A program made the translations under genes and the position numbers. Positions 7,816 through 16,281 of a DNA stretch of 64,000 nt are shown here, one piece after another. The notes under the pieces were generated by a model that was not told where the DNA came from, did not search any database, and saw only the letters and a list, made by a program, of their open reading frames with translations. Every line of letters starts with the position of its first letter. Position 1 is the first letter of the stretch. Source of the stretch: CF-39 sp035651155 (GTDB lineage Bacteria > Chloroflexota > Limnocylindria > P2-11E); the NCBI GenBank assembly GCA_035651155.1, contig DASRGG010000036.1, forward strand, positions 1 to 64,000. Direction: 5' to 3'.

Positions 7816-8397
7816 TTATTCGCCCTTCGCCCGCTCCTCGCGCCACGGCGGCGGTAGCTTGTCTGCTGGGAATGTGTGGGGAAAGGCCTCGCCCAGCCAC
7901 TCATCCACCCATTCGCCCGAGCGGAACCACGATCGCGGATACGTACCGATCTGCGCGTAGCCCGATTTCTGGTTCGCGCGCCAGCTGCCCCGGTTCGGCA
8001 GGGCGATCCAGTTGTGCGTGCGGTGGAGTCCGAGCTCGTTCCAGATGTAGGCCATGCGCAACCGCACCGCCTCGCTCGCGATCCCGTGTCCGTACAGGTC
8101 GCTGCGCCCGATGAAGATGCCGGTCTCGCCGTCGCGGCGCACCCAGTCGATCCCGAAGACGCCGGTGAATCCGACGGTCTCGTCCCGATACGCGATCGTC
8201 CACAGCACCGCGGTCGTGCTGTCGCCGTCCTTCTTCATGCGCTCCTCGCGCTCAGGGGCGGTCTGGTCGAGCAGTCGCGGGCCCCAGAAGCGCGTGACCG
8301 CGGGCTCGAGCATCCACTTCGCGAAGAGGTCGTAGTCCTCGCGGGTCGGTGGCCGCAGCGCGGTGCCCTGACCGCCGTCGAGCCGTGGACCGAACAT
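7816..8397 (-). CDS. GNAT-family N-acetyltransferase (RimJ/RimL-like)
   Basis: A 193-residue acetyltransferase of the RimJ/RimL kind. It opens with GTALRPPTREDYDLFAKWM, has GIFIGRSDLYGHGIASEAVRL where acetyl-CoA pyrophosphate would bind (GHGIA), and LGLHRTHNWIALPNRGSW, a typical last strand and helix. The acceptor (protein N-terminus, small amine or sugar) cannot be told. The ATG shares one base with the stop of the upstream paralogue (TGATG). The extended upstream frame is antisense-like and was discarded. Confidence 0.87.
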   Translation of the reverse strand: MFGPRLDGGQGTALRPPTREDYDLFAKWMLEPAVTRFWGPRLLDQTAPEREERMKKDGDSTTAVLWTIAYRDETVGFTGVFGIDWVRRDGETGIFIGRSDLYGHGIASEAVRLRMAYIWNELGLHRTHNWIALPNRGSWRANQKSGYAQIGTYPRSWFRSGEWVDEWLGEAFPHTFPADKLPPPWREERAKGE

Positions 8398-8978
8398 CAG
8401 CCGGCCGCCGCCGGCGCGTATTCGCGCTCCGCGGACCAGCGCTCGTCCCAGGCGGTGCGCTCCATGAGGAACGAGAGCTCGTCCACGTACGCGCCGTCGC
8501 GGTAGTGCACGTCGTGGCCGTGCGCGTACTCGATGTATCCGAGCCGCTCCACGATCCGCCGTCCGCCCGCGTTGTCCGCGGGCATGTTCGCGGTGACGCG
8601 GCGCAGGTCGAGGTAATCGAAGAGGTAGCGATGCAGCGCGAGCGCGGCGTCGAAGCCGTAGCCCTTTCGCCACCGCTCGGGATCGATGAGGAAATCGCTC
8701 AGGTGCGCGCCGTCGCGACGCGGCTCCCAGCCGAACCCGAGGCGCGCCAGGCCGACGAGCGCGCCATCGGCGTCGATCGCCCAGAGCGCGGTGTTCTTGT
8801 CCTTCGTCTGTTCCGCGAGCCGCTCCTTCCACGTCGCGGGCATCGCCGGCTCGTGCCACACGCGCGTGAGGCGGCGGATGCGCGGATCCGCCACCCAGCG
8901 GTTCAGCGCCGGGAGATCGTCCTCCACCGGTGGCCGAAGCGTGGTGCGCCTGCCCCTGACGATGCCGCCGAGCGCCAT
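8397..8978 (-). CDS. GNAT-family N-acetyltransferase (RimJ/RimL-like)
   Basis: A 193-residue paralogue of the gene that follows it, sharing the TTLRPPVEDDL start and the strand order. The acetyl-CoA loop is DPERWRKGYGFDAALAL, and LDLRRVTANMPADNAGGRRIVERLGY is the usual C-terminal acetyltransferase pattern. The two genes form a TGATG-coupled pair, suggesting related but split substrate ranges. The nearest upstream gene on the strand is the histidine kinase at 9004, which is transcribed toward it with a 25-base gap, so read-through is possible. Confidence 0.87.
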   Translation of the reverse strand: MALGGIVRGRRTTLRPPVEDDLPALNRWVADPRIRRLTRVWHEPAMPATWKERLAEQTKDKNTALWAIDADGALVGLARLGFGWEPRRDGAHLSDFLIDPERWRKGYGFDAALALHRYLFDYLDLRRVTANMPADNAGGRRIVERLGYIEYAHGHDVHYRDGAYVDELSFLMERTAWDERWSAEREYAPAAAG

Positions 8979-9003
8979 ACTCCGACAGCGAGGATACGGC
9001 GCG

Positions 9004-10374
9004 TCAACGCTCCGCCGGGAGCCTCACCGTGAACTCGGCGCCGCGGCCGCCCTCGAGGTTGCGTGCCGCGATGGAGCCGCCGTGCGCCTCGGCGATGGCC
9101 TGTGCGATCGCGAGGCCGAGCCCCGCGCCGTCGCGCTGCGCGTTCTCGCCGCGGTAGAAGCGGCGGAAGAGGCGCTTCTCCGCGCCCTGCGGCAGGCCCG
9201 AGCCCTCGTCGCGCACGCGCACGAGCGCGTAGCCGTCGTCGCGTGCGGCCTCGACCGCGACCGTGCCGCCCCGCGGCGAGTGCTTCACCGCGTTGTCGAG
9301 CAGGTTCAGGAAGAGCTGCGCGAGACGATCCGGATCGCCGCGCACCGTGGGAACGTCGGGCGACTCCGTGAACGCGAACGAGACGCCCGCGTCCTGCGCC
9401 AGCGGCTCGAGTGCGCCGCGGGCGGTCGCGAGCAGCGCCGCCGGCTCGACGCGCTCGCTCGCGAGCTCCTGCGTCCCGGACTGGAGCCGCGCGACCTGGA
9501 GCAGTCCCTCGACCATGCGCATGAGCCGCCGCGACTCGCGCTGGATGATGTTCGCGGCCGGCGCGATCGCCGCGCCGGTGGCCTCGCCCTCGCTGATCGC
9601 CTGCGCGAATCCCTGTATCGAGGTGAGCGGTGTGCGCAGCTCGTGCGAGATGTCGGCGAGGAAGGCCTGCTCGCTGCCGCGCGCGCGTTCGATCTCTCCG
9701 GCCATGTCGTTGAACGCGCCGCCGAGCTCCGCGACCTCGGTCGGCCCCGCCACCGGCACGCGCGCGCGGTAGTCGCCGCGCGCGAAGCGGCGCGCCCCGG
9801 ACACGAGCTCGCGCAGGGGCCGCGTGATCGTTCGCGAGAGCAGGCCGGCCACGACGAGCGCGAAACCGGCGGAGACAAGTCCCGCGACCACGAGCGATGG
9901 GATGAGCGTGCGGATCGCGTCGGCGAACGCGGCGCGCGGCCGCGCGACCACGATCGTCGAAGGCGCGAGGCCGGTGGCGTTCTGCCGGAACACCTGCTGT
10001 ACGAAGAGCCACGACTCGCCGCGATCGGTGAAGGTGCCGAAGCTCCCCTGTATGGGCCGACCGAGCGTCTGACCGGTGAGGCGGTCGTCGCTGTCCACGA
10101 GGATGCGGCGGTTGCTCGTGATGACGAGCAGGCGCGCCTCGGCGGACCGCGCCTGCTCGCTGAGCGCGTCGACGATGTCCTTCGGCTGCTGGTTGCCGCG
10201 CAGCGCGGACGCCATCGCGGTGAGCAGCGGCGCGGAGAGCTCCTGCAGCCGCAGCCGCAGCACGTCGTTCTCGTACTGGACGAGGAGGCCCGAGATCGTG
10301 ATCGAGGCCGCGAAGAGCCCGACGGCGACGACGCCGAGGTACGAGAGGAAGAGACGGCCGCCGACGCTGCGCAT
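9004..10374 (-). CDS. Membrane sensor histidine kinase
   Basis: A 456-residue orthodox sensor kinase. A first membrane segment spans about residues 8-32, an extracytoplasmic sensor domain follows to about residue 155, and a second membrane segment spans about 158-182. Then come HAMP (about 180-233), the HisKA dimerisation domain with HELRTP and phospho-acceptor His244, and HATPase_c with N box LLDNAVKHSPRGG, G1 DEGSGLPQG and G2 GAGLGLAI. It would phosphorylate the response regulator encoded just upstream, whose stop it overlaps as TGATG. The signal is unknown. Confidence 0.93.
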   Translation of the reverse strand: MRSVGGRLFLSYLGVVAVGLFAASITISGLLVQYENDVLRLRLQELSAPLLTAMASALRGNQQPKDIVDALSEQARSAEARLLVITSNRRILVDSDDRLTGQTLGRPIQGSFGTFTDRGESWLFVQQVFRQNATGLAPSTIVVARPRAAFADAIRTLIPSLVVAGLVSAGFALVVAGLLSRTITRPLRELVSGARRFARGDYRARVPVAGPTEVAELGGAFNDMAGEIERARGSEQAFLADISHELRTPLTSIQGFAQAISEGEATGAAIAPAANIIQRESRRLMRMVEGLLQVARLQSGTQELASERVEPAALLATARGALEPLAQDAGVSFAFTESPDVPTVRGDPDRLAQLFLNLLDNAVKHSPRGGTVAVEAARDDGYALVRVRDEGSGLPQGAEKRLFRRFYRGENAQRDGAGLGLAIAQAIAEAHGGSIAARNLEGGRGAEFTVRLPAER

Positions 10375-11072
10375 CAGCCCGCGCGCGGGACGAGCTTGTA
10401 TCCGACGCCCCAGACCGTCTCGATCTTCGCGTCGGCGCCCGCAAGCTTGTCGCGCAACTGCTTCACGTGCACGTCGACCGTGCGCGTCTCGCCGGGATAC
10501 GCGAACCCCCAGACGTCCTCGAGCAGCTTGTCGCGCGTGAGGACGATGCCCGGTTGGCGGCAGAACGCCTCGAGCAGCTCGAACTCCTTGGCGCGCAGCG
10601 CGACGACGGCGTCGCCGACGCGCACCTCGTGGTGCGCGGGGTCGACGCGGAGGTTGCCGACCTCGAGCACACGTCCGCCGCCGGGCATGCCGGACGCGCG
10701 CCGAAGGATCGCCTTTACGCGAGAGACGAGCTCGCGCGGATTGAACGGCTTGGTCATGTAGTCGTCCATGCCGGCGTCGAGCCCGGCGATGCGGTGCGCG
10801 TCCTCCGCGCGCGCGGTCAGCGCGACGACCGGGGTGTCGCCGCGCGAGCGCAGCTCCTTCAGCAGGTCGAGGCCGTCGGCGTCCGGAAGCCCGAGGTCGA
10901 GCACGACCAGGGCCGGTTTGACGTCGTCGAACAGCGCGCGGGCGCGGGCCCCCGTGGGCGCGTGCTCGACGATGTATCCCGCGTTCCGCAGGTACAGCGT
11001 GACGAGCGCGGCGACCGACATGTCGTCCTCGACGACGACGATGCGCGCGGTGCCGCTCACGGACGGGAGCAT
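10374..11072 (-). CDS. OmpR/PhoB-family response regulator
   Basis: A 232-residue regulator. The receiver domain (residues about 8-120) has the acidic pocket VVEDD, the phospho-acceptor Asp59 in VVLDLGLPD, the Thr in ALTARAED and the Lys in MTKPFNPREL. The DNA-binding winged helix (about 135-230) shows LRAKEFELLEAFCRQPG, VLTRDKLLEDVWGFAYPGETRTVDVHVKQLRDKL and the VWGVGYKL ending. I start at the ATG at 11072; GTG at 11060 is possible. The kinase gene follows at once. The promoter must lie in or near the 21 bases that separate it from the divergent deacetylase gene. Confidence 0.93.
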   Translation of the reverse strand: MLPSVSGTARIVVVEDDMSVAALVTLYLRNAGYIVEHAPTGARARALFDDVKPALVVLDLGLPDADGLDLLKELRSRGDTPVVALTARAEDAHRIAGLDAGMDDYMTKPFNPRELVSRVKAILRRASGMPGGGRVLEVGNLRVDPAHHEVRVGDAVVALRAKEFELLEAFCRQPGIVLTRDKLLEDVWGFAYPGETRTVDVHVKQLRDKLAGADAKIETVWGVGYKLVPRAG

Positions 11073-11093
11073 AGGGCGGCTATCGTGCGCGGG

Positions 11094-11894
11094 ATGGCCC
11101 TCGTCCTCGCGACCATCCTCGCGCATCCGGACGACGAGACCTTCGGCACCGGCGGCACGCTCATCCGCTACGCGCGGGAGGGCGTCGCCGTCCACAGCCT
11201 CTGTCTCACCGAAGGCGAGAAGGGCTGGCCCGGCGGCGAGGGCGCGCCGATCGTGCCGCGGGAGCACGTCGGCGCGGCGCGCGCGCTCGAGCTCGAGGAG
11301 GCCGGCCGGCGCATGGGCCTCGCGTCCGTCGCGTGCCTCAAGTACCCCGACGGCGCCCTCGCCGGTGTCAGAGAGGAATGGGTCGTCCGCGACATCGTCC
11401 GCTGGCTCCGAAAGGTGCGGCCCGACGTGGTGATCACGTGGGGTCCCGACGGCGGCTACGGCCATCCCGATCACATCGCCGCCGGGCAGCGCGCACTGCG
11501 TGCGATCGAGCTCGCGGGGATCGCCCGTCACGAGCCCGAGCTCGGCGATCACGTCCACGTGAAGCGCGTCTATCGCTTCGTCGCGGGCGCCGAGCTCGTC
11601 GACAAGCTCATGGAGCTCGAGCCCGGGTTCGCCGAGTACGCGAGGACGCTGAACGTGCGGCTCGAGCGCTGGACGCGCGAGCGGATCGGCGCCGCGATCG
11701 ACATCACGGAGTGCCTCGCCGCGAAGATCGATGCGATGGACGCGCACCGGACGCAGACGCCCGACCTGAAGATGTGGCAGCGCGTGCGCGCGAAGGAGCC
11801 GGCGCTCTTCCGCGAGGAGCTGTACGTCCGCGAGTTCCCCGATCCGCGCGGCCCCCTCGAGACCGATCTGTTCGCCGCCCTGCGTCCCGCCTAG
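11094..11894 (+). CDS. PIG-L/LmbE-family deacetylase
   Basis: A 266-residue zinc-dependent N-deacetylase fold. The motif AHPDDE at residues 10-15 and the second motif GHPDH (in GPDGGYGHPDHIAAGQ) supply the metal ligands. Family members deacetylate GlcNAc-linked compounds such as GlcNAc-PI or mycothiol precursors, or act as bacillithiol S-conjugate amidases. Both motifs are intact, so it is likely active, but the substrate is open. It starts at the ATG at 11094, divergent from the response regulator. A second member of the family lies at 39194-39910. Confidence 0.88.
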   Translation: MALVLATILAHPDDETFGTGGTLIRYAREGVAVHSLCLTEGEKGWPGGEGAPIVPREHVGAARALELEEAGRRMGLASVACLKYPDGALAGVREEWVVRDIVRWLRKVRPDVVITWGPDGGYGHPDHIAAGQRALRAIELAGIARHEPELGDHVHVKRVYRFVAGAELVDKLMELEPGFAEYARTLNVRLERWTRERIGAAIDITECLAAKIDAMDAHRTQTPDLKMWQRVRAKEPALFREELYVREFPDPRGPLETDLFAALRPA

Positions 11895-11942
11895 CGCCGG
11901 GGTTCTCGCAGCGAGCCGCCTCGCGCTCCGGCCGCGGCGCCG

Positions 11943-12263
11943 CTACCAGATCGCGAGCTGCATGTTCTTGACCAGGGCTCTCGCGAGAGCGTGGGTGTAG
12001 TCGGGACGCGGCGCCGGCGAGATCCCGCGGACGAGGTGACGCACGAGCGCCTCGATGCGCACGTTGAGGAATCCGCCGGTCCCGAGGTCGCAGCGCACGC
12101 GATCGAGGTCGCGGCGCGCGCGGAGCGACGGCGGATCGGGGAGCGGATGCGCGAGGCCCGGCCCGATGCGCCGGTACCAGTGATCCTGTATGCGAGCGCC
12201 GCCGTCGCGTGGCGCGTGCCGCGACAGGACGATGGGGCGATGTTCGGACAGGCGAGCGGGCAC
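11943..12263 (-). CDS. Hypothetical protein, about 106 residues
   Basis: I do not recognise this protein. The frame has G or C at nearly all third positions, as its neighbours do, and contains an aromatic and hydrophobic stretch not typical of a random frame: QDHWYRRIGPGLAHPLPD, then GFLNVRIEALVRHLV and ALVKNMQLAIW at the end. No signal peptide or membrane segment is visible. It lies between the deacetylase and the XRE-like gene, on the strand of the latter and 96 bases downstream of it. The start is uncertain; a shorter protein or a fragment of an older gene is possible. Confidence 0.45.
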   Translation of the reverse strand: MPARLSEHRPIVLSRHAPRDGGARIQDHWYRRIGPGLAHPLPDPPSLRARRDLDRVRCDLGTGGFLNVRIEALVRHLVRGISPAPRPDYTHALARALVKNMQLAIW

Positions 12264-12359
12264 ACCGGCCGGACGCTCGTACCGCCGGCTGGTACCGGGA
12301 CCGTCGTCATCGCGGAATGACGCTGGTGCTCGCGTCGCCGGTGAGCGAGGCGGTCGTGC

Positions 12360-12812
12360 CTATCGCGCTCGCCGTCGTCGCGCGGTACCTCGCGCGGGCC
12401 GTCGCGATCCGGCACGGGCGCGACCCGGAGCGGCCCGCCGGGCTTTGGAAGGTGACGCGGACGCTTTCGACGGCGCCGGCTTCGCCGCCTTTGCCGGGGC
12501 TGCCGGGCGCGCCTGCGCGGCGCGCTCCCTTTGCGCCTCCGCCTCCGTCTCGAACGACACCTTGAGCTGCGCGCCGTACGCGGTCGCCACGCGCTGGAGC
12601 GAGCGGAGCGACGGGAGGTAGCGCGGATCCTCCATGCGACGCAGCTGCGTCTGCGACGTGCCGAGCTTCTTCGCGGCGGCGCGCTCGGAGAGCCCCGCGT
12701 CGCGCCGGAGCTTGCTCACGGCCGCGGCCACCGAGGCGGCGAGCGGGTCCGGCTTCGGCTCCTCCGGGGGTGGGGTTACTGCGACCGGTGTTGGTGTCGG
12801 TTGCTCGGGCAC
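12360..12812 (-). CDS. XRE-type helix-turn-helix protein with basic histone-like tail
   Basis: A 150-residue protein in three parts. Residues 1-25 are Pro/Thr/Glu-rich. Residues about 26-90 form a helix-turn-helix of the XRE/HigA type (SERAAAKKLGTSQTQLRRMEDP, then SLRSLQRVATAYGAQLKVSF). Residues about 95-150 are made almost only of Ala, Pro, Lys, Arg and Ser, like a histone H1 tail. The domain alone resembles antitoxins of HigBA modules, but no toxin gene is recognisable next to it. GTG start. It follows the GHL10 gene by 11 bases and may be the last gene of the amino-sugar operon and its regulator; that role is inference. Confidence 0.75.
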   Translation of the reverse strand: MPEQPTPTPVAVTPPPEEPKPDPLAASVAAAVSKLRRDAGLSERAAAKKLGTSQTQLRRMEDPRYLPSLRSLQRVATAYGAQLKVSFETEAEAQRERAAQARPAAPAKAAKPAPSKASASPSKARRAAPGRARAGSRRPARGTARRRRAR

Positions 12813-12823
12813 GGGCGGTGATT

Positions 12824-13759
12824 CTAGGTCCGACGCTCGGTGGCGGCGAACGCGTCGAGCAGGTCACGCCGCGCCCGGTCGTACTGGAAGAGGATGGCGC
12901 CCTCGCAACCCGCGCCTTCCGCGGCCAGGACCTGCGCGCGGAGCCGCTCCGGCTCGCCCGCGTACCCCATCAGCCCGCCCCAGAGCTCGGTGCGCGGCGC
13001 CGCGGCCCGCGCTGCGGCGAGCAGGCGACCGACCTCGGCGGCGTCGCGCCGGTACGCCATCGGGCAGAGGAGGTCGACGAGGCCGTCCGCGGCCCACTCG
13101 GGCCAGCGCTGCAGCACGCGGTCGCGCGCGACGGCCGGATCGGGGAACACGGCGGCGGAGATGACGAGGCCCGGCCGCTCGGCGCGAAGCCGCGCGGCGC
13201 TCTCGCGAACCAGCCGCGTCACGTGCCGATGGTCGTCGGGTCCGCTCGCGTAGGTCACCTGGGGATAGCGCACGTGGCCGTAATGGATCCCCTCGACGCG
13301 GTAGCGCCGCGCGATGTCCGCGAAGACGCCGACGGTGTGCCGGCGCGCGTCCGCGTTCGCCGGATCGGTGTACACGCCCTCGAAGTCGGATCCGCCGGCC
13401 GGGTCGAGCGTGCTCGCGCCGTCGGGGCGTAGGAGCCACTCCGGATGCGCGTTGACGAGATGCGACGCGTCGCGCGGCGGCCGGCGCCCGGAGTGCGACC
13501 ACACGAGGAAGACGTTGGCCCAGGCGTGGATGCGCACGCCCACGGACGCGCCGTACCGCACGAGCCGGTCGAGGGGGTCGAAGCCTTCGGCGACCGTCTC
13601 CGCGCGCGGCTCGAGGGCCGATGCGTAGTACGCGTCGCCTCGCCCGCGCACCTGCACGACGAGGTCGAAGATCCCGCGCACCGCCGCGTCCTCGAGAAGA
13701 TCGTCGATCGCTCGCGCGGTCGTGATCTTGTCGCGGACGACCCAGAGCGCTCTTTTCAT
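12824..13759 (-). CDS. Family 10 glycosyl-hydrolase-like (GHL10) protein
   Basis: A 311-residue TIM-barrel protein of the GHL10 (YddW-related) family. It starts MKRALWVVRDKI, has GIFDLVVQVRGRGDAYYASALEPRAE, the family's most typical stretch, then HAWANVFLVWS and GIHYGHVRYPQVTYA. Some GHL10 members act on peptidoglycan or amino-sugar chains, but most are uncharacterised. There is no signal peptide, so it is probably cytoplasmic, unlike many exported members. The ATG overlaps the upstream ChbG-like stop (ATGA). The position at the end of a peptidoglycan-recycling operon supports action on an amino sugar. Confidence 0.85.
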   Translation of the reverse strand: MKRALWVVRDKITTARAIDDLLEDAAVRGIFDLVVQVRGRGDAYYASALEPRAETVAEGFDPLDRLVRYGASVGVRIHAWANVFLVWSHSGRRPPRDASHLVNAHPEWLLRPDGASTLDPAGGSDFEGVYTDPANADARRHTVGVFADIARRYRVEGIHYGHVRYPQVTYASGPDDHRHVTRLVRESAARLRAERPGLVISAAVFPDPAVARDRVLQRWPEWAADGLVDLLCPMAYRRDAAEVGRLLAAARAAAPRTELWGGLMGYAGEPERLRAQVLAAEGAGCEGAILFQYDRARRDLLDAFAATERRT

Positions 13760-14520
13760 AGCGCGGCGAACGTGACGAGCTCGATGCCCAGACGCTCGAT
13801 GGCCGCCCGCACGGTCGGATCGGTGAGGCTGCGCAGCTCGACGCCGCGCTCGGCCGCGTAGGTCGAGTCCTCGAGGAGCGCCGCGTCGGGCTCGCCAGGA
13901 TGGCACATGAGCTCGACCGTACCGGCTTCCTGATCGGCGAGGTGCTCCAGGAGCGCGACGAGGGACTCGACCCCGATCGCGCCGGCGTGCTGGTACTCGC
14001 GCACGAAGCGATCGGTGGTGCGAACGCCGGCGTCGCGAAACCGCGCGCGCTGCCTGCCGTCGTGCGCGCGCAGCACCGCGCCGGTCTCCTTCGCGAGCTC
14101 GAGCATGGCGTCCTCGAGCGCGCGCAGGTCGTGGACCCAGTGATGGGTGTCGAGGTGCGTGGGCTCGCGCCCGATGAGCTCGCGCGCGCGCGCACACTGC
14201 GCCCGCGCCTCGACCAGCGCCTCGTCGGACCGCGGCCGGCCCGTGCGCAGCAGATCGCCCACCTGCGGGAACGCGCCGTTGGGGCTCACCAGCGACGCGA
14301 TGCGGTCCGGCGCGGTGAGCGCGCGCCCGTAGGTGAAGACCACGTGCACGCCGACGTCGAGCGTCCGCGTCTCGCGCGCGGCGCGCGCGGCGCCCTCGGT
14401 GTCGGGAGCGTTCGCCACGAGCGTGGTCGCGGTGACGATGCCCTCGCGGTGCGCCCGCAGGATGCCCCGCGTCACGCCCGGCGTGTAGCCGAAGTCGTCG
14501 GCGTTGACGATGAGGCGCAT
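13756..14520 (-). CDS. ChbG/HpnK (YdjC)-family carbohydrate deacetylase
   Basis: A 254-residue deacetylase of the YdjC family. The start LIVNADDFGYTPGVTRGI carries the catalytic Asp and first metal ligand; THLDTHHWVH holds the histidine ligands, and ELMCHPGEPD is the late conserved motif. Known members remove an N-acetyl group from chitooligosaccharides (ChbG) or from hopanoid-linked GlcNAc (HpnK). The ATG shares a base with the murQ stop (TGATG). In this operon, a GlcNAc- or MurNAc-containing substrate is likely. Family is sure, substrate inferred. Confidence 0.9.
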   Translation of the reverse strand: MRLIVNADDFGYTPGVTRGILRAHREGIVTATTLVANAPDTEGAARAARETRTLDVGVHVVFTYGRALTAPDRIASLVSPNGAFPQVGDLLRTGRPRSDEALVEARAQCARARELIGREPTHLDTHHWVHDLRALEDAMLELAKETGAVLRAHDGRQRARFRDAGVRTTDRFVREYQHAGAIGVESLVALLEHLADQEAGTVELMCHPGEPDAALLEDSTYAAERGVELRSLTDPTVRAAIERLGIELVTFAAL

Positions 14521-15347
14521 CAGGGGCGCGCCCGTTTCTCCAGCGCGTCGATGGCGGCGCGCGCGCTCCAGCCGTTCGCGTCGAGCGCGGCGCGTGCCGC
14601 GTCCTCGCCCGCCCCGGTCTCGTCGCGCACGATGCGGATCGCGCGCTCGCGGAGCTTCGCGTTCGCCGCCCGCAGGTCGATCATGAGGTCGCCCTTCGTG
14701 CGCCCCGACCGGACCATCGACGCGGTCGTGAGCATGTTGAGCACGAGCTTCGTCGCCGTCCCCGCCTTGAGCCGGCTCGATCCCGCGAGCACCTCCGGCC
14801 CCACGTCGAGCGCGACGGCGATGTCCGCGGCCGCCGCGAGCGGCGCCGCGGGATCGCAGGTGAGCGCGACGGTGCGCGCGCCGACCTCCCGCGCCGCGAC
14901 GAGCGCGGCGACGGCGTAACGCGCGCGGCCGCTCGCCGAGATCCCGACGACCACGTCGCCGGGACGGACCCACGCGCGCACGTCGCGCGCGCCGGCGGCG
15001 TCGTCGTCCTCCGCGCCCTCGATCGCGCCGCGCAGGGCCGCATCGCCGCCGGCGATGATCCCGCGCACGAGCTCGGGCTCGACGCCGAACGTGGGCGGCG
15101 CCTCGCTCGCGTCGAGCACGCCGAGGCGTCCGCTCGTACCCGCGCCGACGTATCGCAGGCGCCCGCCGCTCGCGAACGAGGCGACGATCGTGTCGACCGC
15201 GCGCGCGATCTCCGGGATCGCCGCGCGGACCGCCGCGGGGACGCGCCCGTCCTCGTCGTTCATGAGCTCGAGGATCTCGCGCGTCCCGAACGACGCCAGT
15301 GCCGCCGCGCGCGGGTTGCGCGCCTCGGTGCGACGCTCCTCGCTCAC
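14520..15347 (-). CDS. murQ: N-acetylmuramic acid 6-phosphate etherase
   Basis: A 275-residue SIS-domain lyase that splits D-lactate from MurNAc-6-phosphate to give GlcNAc-6-phosphate. The front part shows ILELMNDEDGRVPAAV and GRLRYVGAGTSGRLGVLDASE, the family's hallmark sugar-phosphate-binding block with the catalytic Glu. The C-terminal part has SSRLKAGTATKLVLNMLTTASM and a small UBA-like helical end (NGWSARAAIDALE). Slightly shorter than the 298-residue E. coli protein. The GTG start lies 16 bases after the kinase gene. It supplies the step that feeds MurNAc from AnmK into GlcNAc metabolism. Confidence 0.94.
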   Translation of the reverse strand: MSEERRTEARNPRAAALASFGTREILELMNDEDGRVPAAVRAAIPEIARAVDTIVASFASGGRLRYVGAGTSGRLGVLDASEAPPTFGVEPELVRGIIAGGDAALRGAIEGAEDDDAAGARDVRAWVRPGDVVVGISASGRARYAVAALVAAREVGARTVALTCDPAAPLAAAADIAVALDVGPEVLAGSSRLKAGTATKLVLNMLTTASMVRSGRTKGDLMIDLRAANAKLRERAIRIVRDETGAGEDAARAALDANGWSARAAIDALEKRARP

Positions 15348-15363
15348 GGCGCCTCGGGCGCGA

Positions 15364-16275
15364 TCATCGCGCGCTCCAGGCCAGCTCCATCGCCATGCGC
15401 GCCGCGCCCATCGCCGGTTCCTCCCGCGTGAGCTCGACGGTGGCCTGCGGAAGGGCGCCGAGCAGCTCGAGGCGCACGAGTCGCTGCAGCAGCCGCAGGC
15501 TCTCGAACGCGCCCCCCGCGAGATAGACCGGTCCGCCCGGCAGGCCGAGCCTGAGCGCCACGACGGCCGCGGCGCGCGCGAGCGCGACCGCGCCGCGCTG
15601 CAGGATGCCGTTCGCGATCGCGTCGCCCTCGGCCGACGCGACCGCGAGCGCGCGCGTCGCCGCCGCGATCGCGGGCGCGGGATGCGGGCGGCCGTACAGA
15701 TGCGGCAGCACGTCCGCGAATTCGCCGACGCCGAGGTCCTGGAGCAGCAGCTCGGTGAGGTGGGTCGGCATGCCGCGACCGTCCACCGCGTGCGCGATCG
15801 CGCGGAGCGCCTCGAGCCCGCACCACACCGCGGATCCCTCGTCGCCGACGAGGTGGCCCCAGCCGCCGGCGCGATCCTCCTCGCCCTCCTCGTTGCGGCC
15901 GTAGGCGATCGAGCCGGTGCCGGCGATCAGCACGACGCCGCAGCCCGCGGGATTGCCGGCGTACAGCGCGGCGATCGCGTCGTGCGTGACGAGGAGCCGG
16001 GCGCCCGCCGGCGCGACGCGCGCGAGGATCTCCCGTCCGCGCTCGCGGTCGGCCTTGCGGTCGCCGCCCGCGGCCGAGAGCACGATCGCGTCGGCATTGC
16101 GGCCGCCGAGCGCCTCGGCGAGCGCGGCGCCGATCGATCCCTGCGGATCCGGCGACGAGATAAGGTTGCCGCCACCGCCCGCGCCGCGGCCGACGACCTC
16201 GCCCGCGCGATCGACCGCGAACGCGCGGGTCTTCGTACCGCCGGCGTCGATCCCGACGACGATCCCCGACTTCAT
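15364..16275 (-). CDS. BadF/BadG/BcrA-type ATPase, N-acetylglucosamine kinase-like
   Basis: A 303-residue sugar-kinase-fold ATPase. Residues about 5-25 form the first phosphate loop (VVGIDAGGTKTRAFAVD), LIAGTGSIAYGR is the second, and WGHLVGDEGSAVW is typical of eukaryotic-type GlcNAc kinases and MurK. The likely reaction is ATP-dependent 6-phosphorylation of GlcNAc (and perhaps MurNAc), products of NagZ cleavage. I prefer the ATG at 16275, which has TAGGTGG just upstream; a GTG at 16281 is the alternative. It lies 6 bases after anmK. Kinase family is sure, exact sugar inferred from the operon. Confidence 0.86.
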   Translation of the reverse strand: MKSGIVVGIDAGGTKTRAFAVDRAGEVVGRGAGGGGNLISSPDPQGSIGAALAEALGGRNADAIVLSAAGGDRKADRERGREILARVAPAGARLLVTHDAIAALYAGNPAGCGVVLIAGTGSIAYGRNEEGEEDRAGGWGHLVGDEGSAVWCGLEALRAIAHAVDGRGMPTHLTELLLQDLGVGEFADVLPHLYGRPHPAPAIAAATRALAVASAEGDAIANGILQRGAVALARAAAVVALRLGLPGGPVYLAGGAFESLRLLQRLVRLELLGALPQATVELTREEPAMGAARMAMELAWSAR

Positions 16276-16281
16276 GACCAC

